In this document: positions 61,092-64,000 of the stretch, one piece after another
Layout of the letters: every line of letters starts with the position of its first letter
Numbering within the stretch: the stretch's first letter is position 1
Assembly (NCBI GenBank): GCA_963740455.1
Contig: CAVUEF010000026.1
Span: 1 to 64,000 of the forward strand
Source: Paucibacter sp963740455
Lineage (GTDB): Bacteria > Pseudomonadota > Gammaproteobacteria > Burkholderiales > Burkholderiaceae_C
Reading direction: 5' to 3'
Length of the DNA stretch: 64,000 nt
The notes under the pieces: model-generated
The model's database searches: none
What the model was told of the DNA's origin: nothing
Seen by the model: only the letters and a program-made list of their open reading frames with translations
Position numbers and translations under genes: made by a program

Positions 61092-62723
61092 TCAGAACGC
61101 CACGATTTCGACCAACACGCCGCGCACCAGCAGCAGGTGTTGCGCACGCTCGGCGTCCTCGCGCTTGTCAAATGGCCACCAGACGGCTTGCCAGGCGCCT
61201 TGCGTCTGCAGCAGCTCGATGCGCGAGCCGCGCGGTGCGATGGCGTTGGCAGCCGCCGCGCGCAGCAAGATCATGCGCGCTTCGGCCTCCTGCTTGGTGG
61301 CACTGTGTTTGGTCGCCAGCGCGTAATACTGCGGCCCGGCCACGGCGCTCGTAGCAGCCACGCCTTGCTTGGCAGCCTCCGCTGAGGGCGCCTTGGCGTC
61401 ACCTTTGTCGGCACTCGGCCCTGGCAAGGCCTGGGCCTGCGATCCACCTTCCGGCGCCGAGGCGGGTGCGGGTGCCGATGCCGGCGCCGCCGCCGAGGCG
61501 GGTGGCATGGCTGGTTTGGGATGCGCCGCTGCTTCGGCCGCCTGGGCACGCAGTCGCTTGCCCTCGAGCAAAGCGGCCTGTTTGACACTTTCGGGAATCC
61601 AGGACTTGTTGTGCAGGGCAACCGCCATCTCGTTGATGGTCTTGGGCGCGTTGTACAAAGAAGGGTGCTGCTCCAGGGCGAGACTGGGGGCGGGAGTGGA
61701 CGGCGCACGTGCCGGAGGCGTCGTCGCCGACTTGGTGCGTGCAGACTGTGCGAACGGGGGGGCCACGCTCGGCGCCGACGCCGGCGCAGCGGGTGCTGCA
61801 GCCAGTGGGGCCGACGGTGCCACGGGCGCGTGGGGCGCCGCCGCAACAGGAGCTGATGCCGCTGGCAAAGCGATCGCAGCAGAGGCCGGCACGGACGCTG
61901 CCTTCGACGCCGCCTCGGCAGGGACACCGGCACGCGCGCTGACCGCCTCGGGCGGCGCGACCTGCCGGCTGTTGTGCCAGTACGCGCCCCCTCCGGCCAG
62001 CGCCAGTGTGACGCCCGCCAGCACGCCGGCAACGACCTTGCGCTGCGTGCTCAGGTCGCGCGGGCCGATCACCTGGGGCTTGCCGCCCGGGCCGCTGCGG
62101 CCCAGCAGCACGCGCAGCCGCCCGCCGGGTGCGTCGATGGCGGCCGCAGTCAGGAACAGCGTGAACGGCTCGACCCCGGGCGCTGCCAAGGCACGGCTTT
62201 GCATGTCGGCGTCGGGTGCAATTTCGCGCAGCGGCCAGTCGGGGTCGCCGGGGCGGGTCGTATGGCCGTACTTCAAGGCCCAACGTGCGACTTTCTCTGG
62301 CGCTAGCGGCGCAATGAAGTCTTCGTTGAATACGCCTTGGAAACCGGCCCGCGAACCCGGCCGGATCAGGCGCATGAAGGTCTGCAGCCAGCGCCTCGCA
62401 TCGAGCCTGGCCCAAGGCTTGGCAGGCGCCGAGAAGGCCTGCGCCTGCTGAGCATCGGTGGCCGGCGCAGCCTCGGCTTCGACCTCGCCGGGCGCGACCA
62501 CTTGGTCCAGCGTGGGCGGTGCGAAACCGGGTTCCACCACCTCGCGTGGCGCAATCAGGTCGGCGCGCAGCGGCTTCTTTGTGCTTTCGGCGGTGGTCAC
62601 GAACGGCAGCGCCACGACGCCGACGCTGTTCACCTGGGCGGCCGTGATGCGTCGCGCCAGCGGATGGCGGTTGTGCCACGCCACCACGCGGGCGACCACT
62701 TCGTTTGTGCGGTTCGAGTCCAT
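61092..62723 (-). CDS. membrane protein with Ala/Pro-rich linker and SPOR-like C-terminus
   Basis: A 543-residue protein. Residues ~1-215 form a cytoplasmic region of unrecognised fold, ~229-250 are one membrane helix (VVAGVLAGVTLALAGGGAYW), and ~255-470 are Ala/Pro/Ser-rich and probably extended. The last 75 residues (QYYALATKHSATKQEAEA to the end) look like a SPOR-type domain that binds septal peptidoglycan. It is 9 bases upstream of the rluA-type gene in the same direction. The function is unknown; a cell-envelope role is inferred. Confidence 0.7.
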   Translation of the reverse strand: MDSNRTNEVVARVVAWHNRHPLARRITAAQVNSVGVVALPFVTTAESTKKPLRADLIAPREVVEPGFAPPTLDQVVAPGEVEAEAAPATDAQQAQAFSAPAKPWARLDARRWLQTFMRLIRPGSRAGFQGVFNEDFIAPLAPEKVARWALKYGHTTRPGDPDWPLREIAPDADMQSRALAAPGVEPFTLFLTAAAIDAPGGRLRVLLGRSGPGGKPQVIGPRDLSTQRKVVAGVLAGVTLALAGGGAYWHNSRQVAPPEAVSARAGVPAEAASKAASVPASAAIALPAASAPVAAAPHAPVAPSAPLAAAPAAPASAPSVAPPFAQSARTKSATTPPARAPSTPAPSLALEQHPSLYNAPKTINEMAVALHNKSWIPESVKQAALLEGKRLRAQAAEAAAHPKPAMPPASAAAPASAPAPASAPEGGSQAQALPGPSADKGDAKAPSAEAAKQGVAATSAVAGPQYYALATKHSATKQEAEARMILLRAAAANAIAPRGSRIELLQTQGAWQAVWWPFDKREDAERAQHLLLVRGVLVEIVAF

Positions 62724-62825
62724 TCAGGCCCGCATTGTCACCGACCCGGCACGCGCTGAACGCCGAATCAGACCCTGTCTGGCCTGACTACAATTGCGCT
62801 CCTCCGTCACTTCGGGTAGCCGCAC

Positions 62826-63674
62826 TTGCTTGAACGTCTGGCCGTCTGGTCGCAATACCTGCTCCCCAAGCAGGCCCTGACCGGGTTGGCCGGCCTGGTC
62901 GCAGCGGCCGAATGGGGCCGGCCCACGACCGCCTTGATACGCTGGTTTGTGGCACGCTACGGCGTCAATATGGCTGAGGCGGCCGACCCCGACCCAGCCC
63001 ACTACGCCAGCTTCAATGCCTTCTTCACGCGTGCGCTCAAGCCGGGCGTGCGCCCGCTGGCAGACGCCCCCTGGCTGTGCCCGGTGGATGGCAGCATCAG
63101 CCAGTTCGGCGCGATCGAGCATGACCGGATCTTCCAGGCCAAGGGCCACCATTACTCGACCACGGCGCTGCTTGGCGGCGACGCGGCACTGGCCAGGACC
63201 TTCGAGGACGGCAGCTTTGCCACGCTTTACCTGAGCCCGCGCGACTACCACCGCATCCACATGCCTTGCGCCGGCCGCTTGCTGCGCATGATGCATGTGC
63301 CGGGCGCGCTGTTTTCGGTGAATCCGAGCACGGCGCGCGGCGTGCCGGGCCTGTTTGCACGCAATGAGCGCGTGGTGTGCGTGTTCGATTCAGCCCATGG
63401 CCTGTTCGTGCTGGTGCTGGTGGGCGCCACCATCGTCGGCAGCATGGCGACAAGCTGGCATGGGGTGGTGAACCCGCCGCGCGGCGCTCGCTTACGCGCG
63501 TGGCGCTACGACGATCAAGCCATAGAGTTGCGCCAAGGCGACGAGATGGGCCGCTTTCTGCTCGGCTCCACCGTCGTGATGCTGTTCCCGAAAGGCCTGA
63601 CCCGTTTCAACCCGCGCTGGGCGCCGAACGGCGCGGTGCGCATGGGCGAGCTGATGGCCACGGTTCAGACCTGA
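62826..63674 (+). CDS. psd: phosphatidylserine decarboxylase proenzyme
   Basis: Psd makes phosphatidylethanolamine at the inner membrane and cleaves itself to create a pyruvoyl cofactor. The 282-residue protein has the self-cleavage motif LGST (RFLLGSTVVMLF), the catalytic SPRDYHRIHMP and the early DGSISQFG. Only non-ATG starts are available before the conserved part; TTG 62826 is used. A TACAAT box is at 62789-62794. Confidence 0.93.
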   Translation: MLERLAVWSQYLLPKQALTGLAGLVAAAEWGRPTTALIRWFVARYGVNMAEAADPDPAHYASFNAFFTRALKPGVRPLADAPWLCPVDGSISQFGAIEHDRIFQAKGHHYSTTALLGGDAALARTFEDGSFATLYLSPRDYHRIHMPCAGRLLRMMHVPGALFSVNPSTARGVPGLFARNERVVCVFDSAHGLFVLVLVGATIVGSMATSWHGVVNPPRGARLRAWRYDDQAIELRQGDEMGRFLLGSTVVMLFPKGLTRFNPRWAPNGAVRMGELMATVQT

Positions 63675-63738
63675 CCCCGTACGGGCCGACCTTCCGGGCC
63701 GATTTCAGCGCCGCCGCTGCCCAGCGCACGAGCAGCCC

Positions 63739-64000
63739 TTATTGATTCGGCAGCGCCTGCAGGAAAGCCGACACACTTTCGATGTCGCCGCGCGTGAGTC
63801 CGTGCGCAACGACCTTCATGACGCTGCCCTCAGGCCGCTCGTCGGTGCGTTGGAACACGTTCAATTGCTTGACCAGATAGTCCGCATGCTGGCCGGCGAT
63901 GCGCGGAAACGTGGCCATGCCTTGGCCTGCGTTGCCGTGGCAACCGATACAGGCGGGCACGCTCTCTGCGGGCACACCGGCCTCGAAGATTGCCTTGCCG
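63739..64000 (-). CDS. c-type cytochrome, C-terminal part (cut by window edge)
   Basis: The last ~86 residues of a c-type cytochrome, reading leftward from beyond 64000. GKAIFEAGVPAESVPACIGCHG contains the haem-binding CIGCH, and the later GSVMKVVAH supplies the Met axial ligand. The pattern fits the cytochrome c4/c553 class that carries electrons in the periplasm. The N-terminal part, including any signal peptide or second haem domain, is outside the window. Confidence 0.85.
   Translation of the reverse strand, partial: GKAIFEAGVPAESVPACIGCHGNAGQGMATFPRIAGQHADYLVKQLNVFQRTDERPEGSVMKVVAHGLTRGDIESVSAFLQALPNQ

Overview
The window is about 64 kb of GC-rich chromosomal DNA with strongly G/C-ending codons. 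Gene content and order point to a betaproteobacterium of the order Burkholderiales: the bamE-dapB-exbBD-leuS-lptE-holA run, hpf-ptsN-hprK, metX-metW, rsmA-surA-lptD divergent from amgK, and glnE divergent from yhdP. Family- or genus-level placement is not possible from this sequence alone.

Layout. 1-3.8 kb is accessory: the 5' part of argG, a structured non-coding repeat, an isochorismatase-fold hydrolase, a decayed BrnT/BrnA toxin-antitoxin pair and a Fic protein. 3.2-15.2 kb holds hlyIII, a nitrilase, yhdP, glnE, a rhomboid protease (rhombosortase-like), a DMT exporter, a GST and corA. 15.4-19.2 kb holds regulators: a response regulator with an N-terminal helix-turn-helix, hpf, ptsN, hprK and fur. 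19.3-26.1 kb is a long envelope/housekeeping run. 26.1-31.6 kb carries ghrA-pncC-pgpA-thiL and maeB. 31.9-32.8 kb is an exported barnase-type RNase with a barstar. 33.0-38.8 kb is rsmA-surA-lptD and amgK. 40.5-45.6 kb is a poorly characterised block: a large lipoprotein, a MORN-repeat protein, a frameshifted N-formylglutamate amidohydrolase and an aspartoacylase-like hydrolase. 45.6-47.3 kb is metX-metW.

47.8-55.9 kb is the most distinctive functional unit. A CBS-domain protein is followed by an NfnAB/SudAB-type flavoprotein pair, a two-subunit 2-oxoacid:ferredoxin oxidoreductase (KorAB type), and a large protein of unknown function followed by a ferredoxin-like tail. Together these could link 2-oxoglutarate oxidation to ferredoxin and NADP(H).

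56.0-64.0 kb has an HDOD protein, a type IV pilin behind a sigma-54 promoter, an AbiEi/AbiEii system, an RluA-family pseudouridine synthase, a SPOR-like membrane protein, psd and a partial cytochrome c. The AbiE operon lies between the intact rluA-type gene and a diverged duplicate of that gene's 3' end, with a possible third, shorter copy next to it. This marks the pilA-rluA junction as an insertion hot spot.

Three genes (about 41.95, 44.36 and 55.32 kb) show apparent frameshifts, each explained by one missing base. They may be real mutations or sequence errors, and only the read data can decide. No tRNA, rRNA, CRISPR array or complete insertion sequence was recognised.
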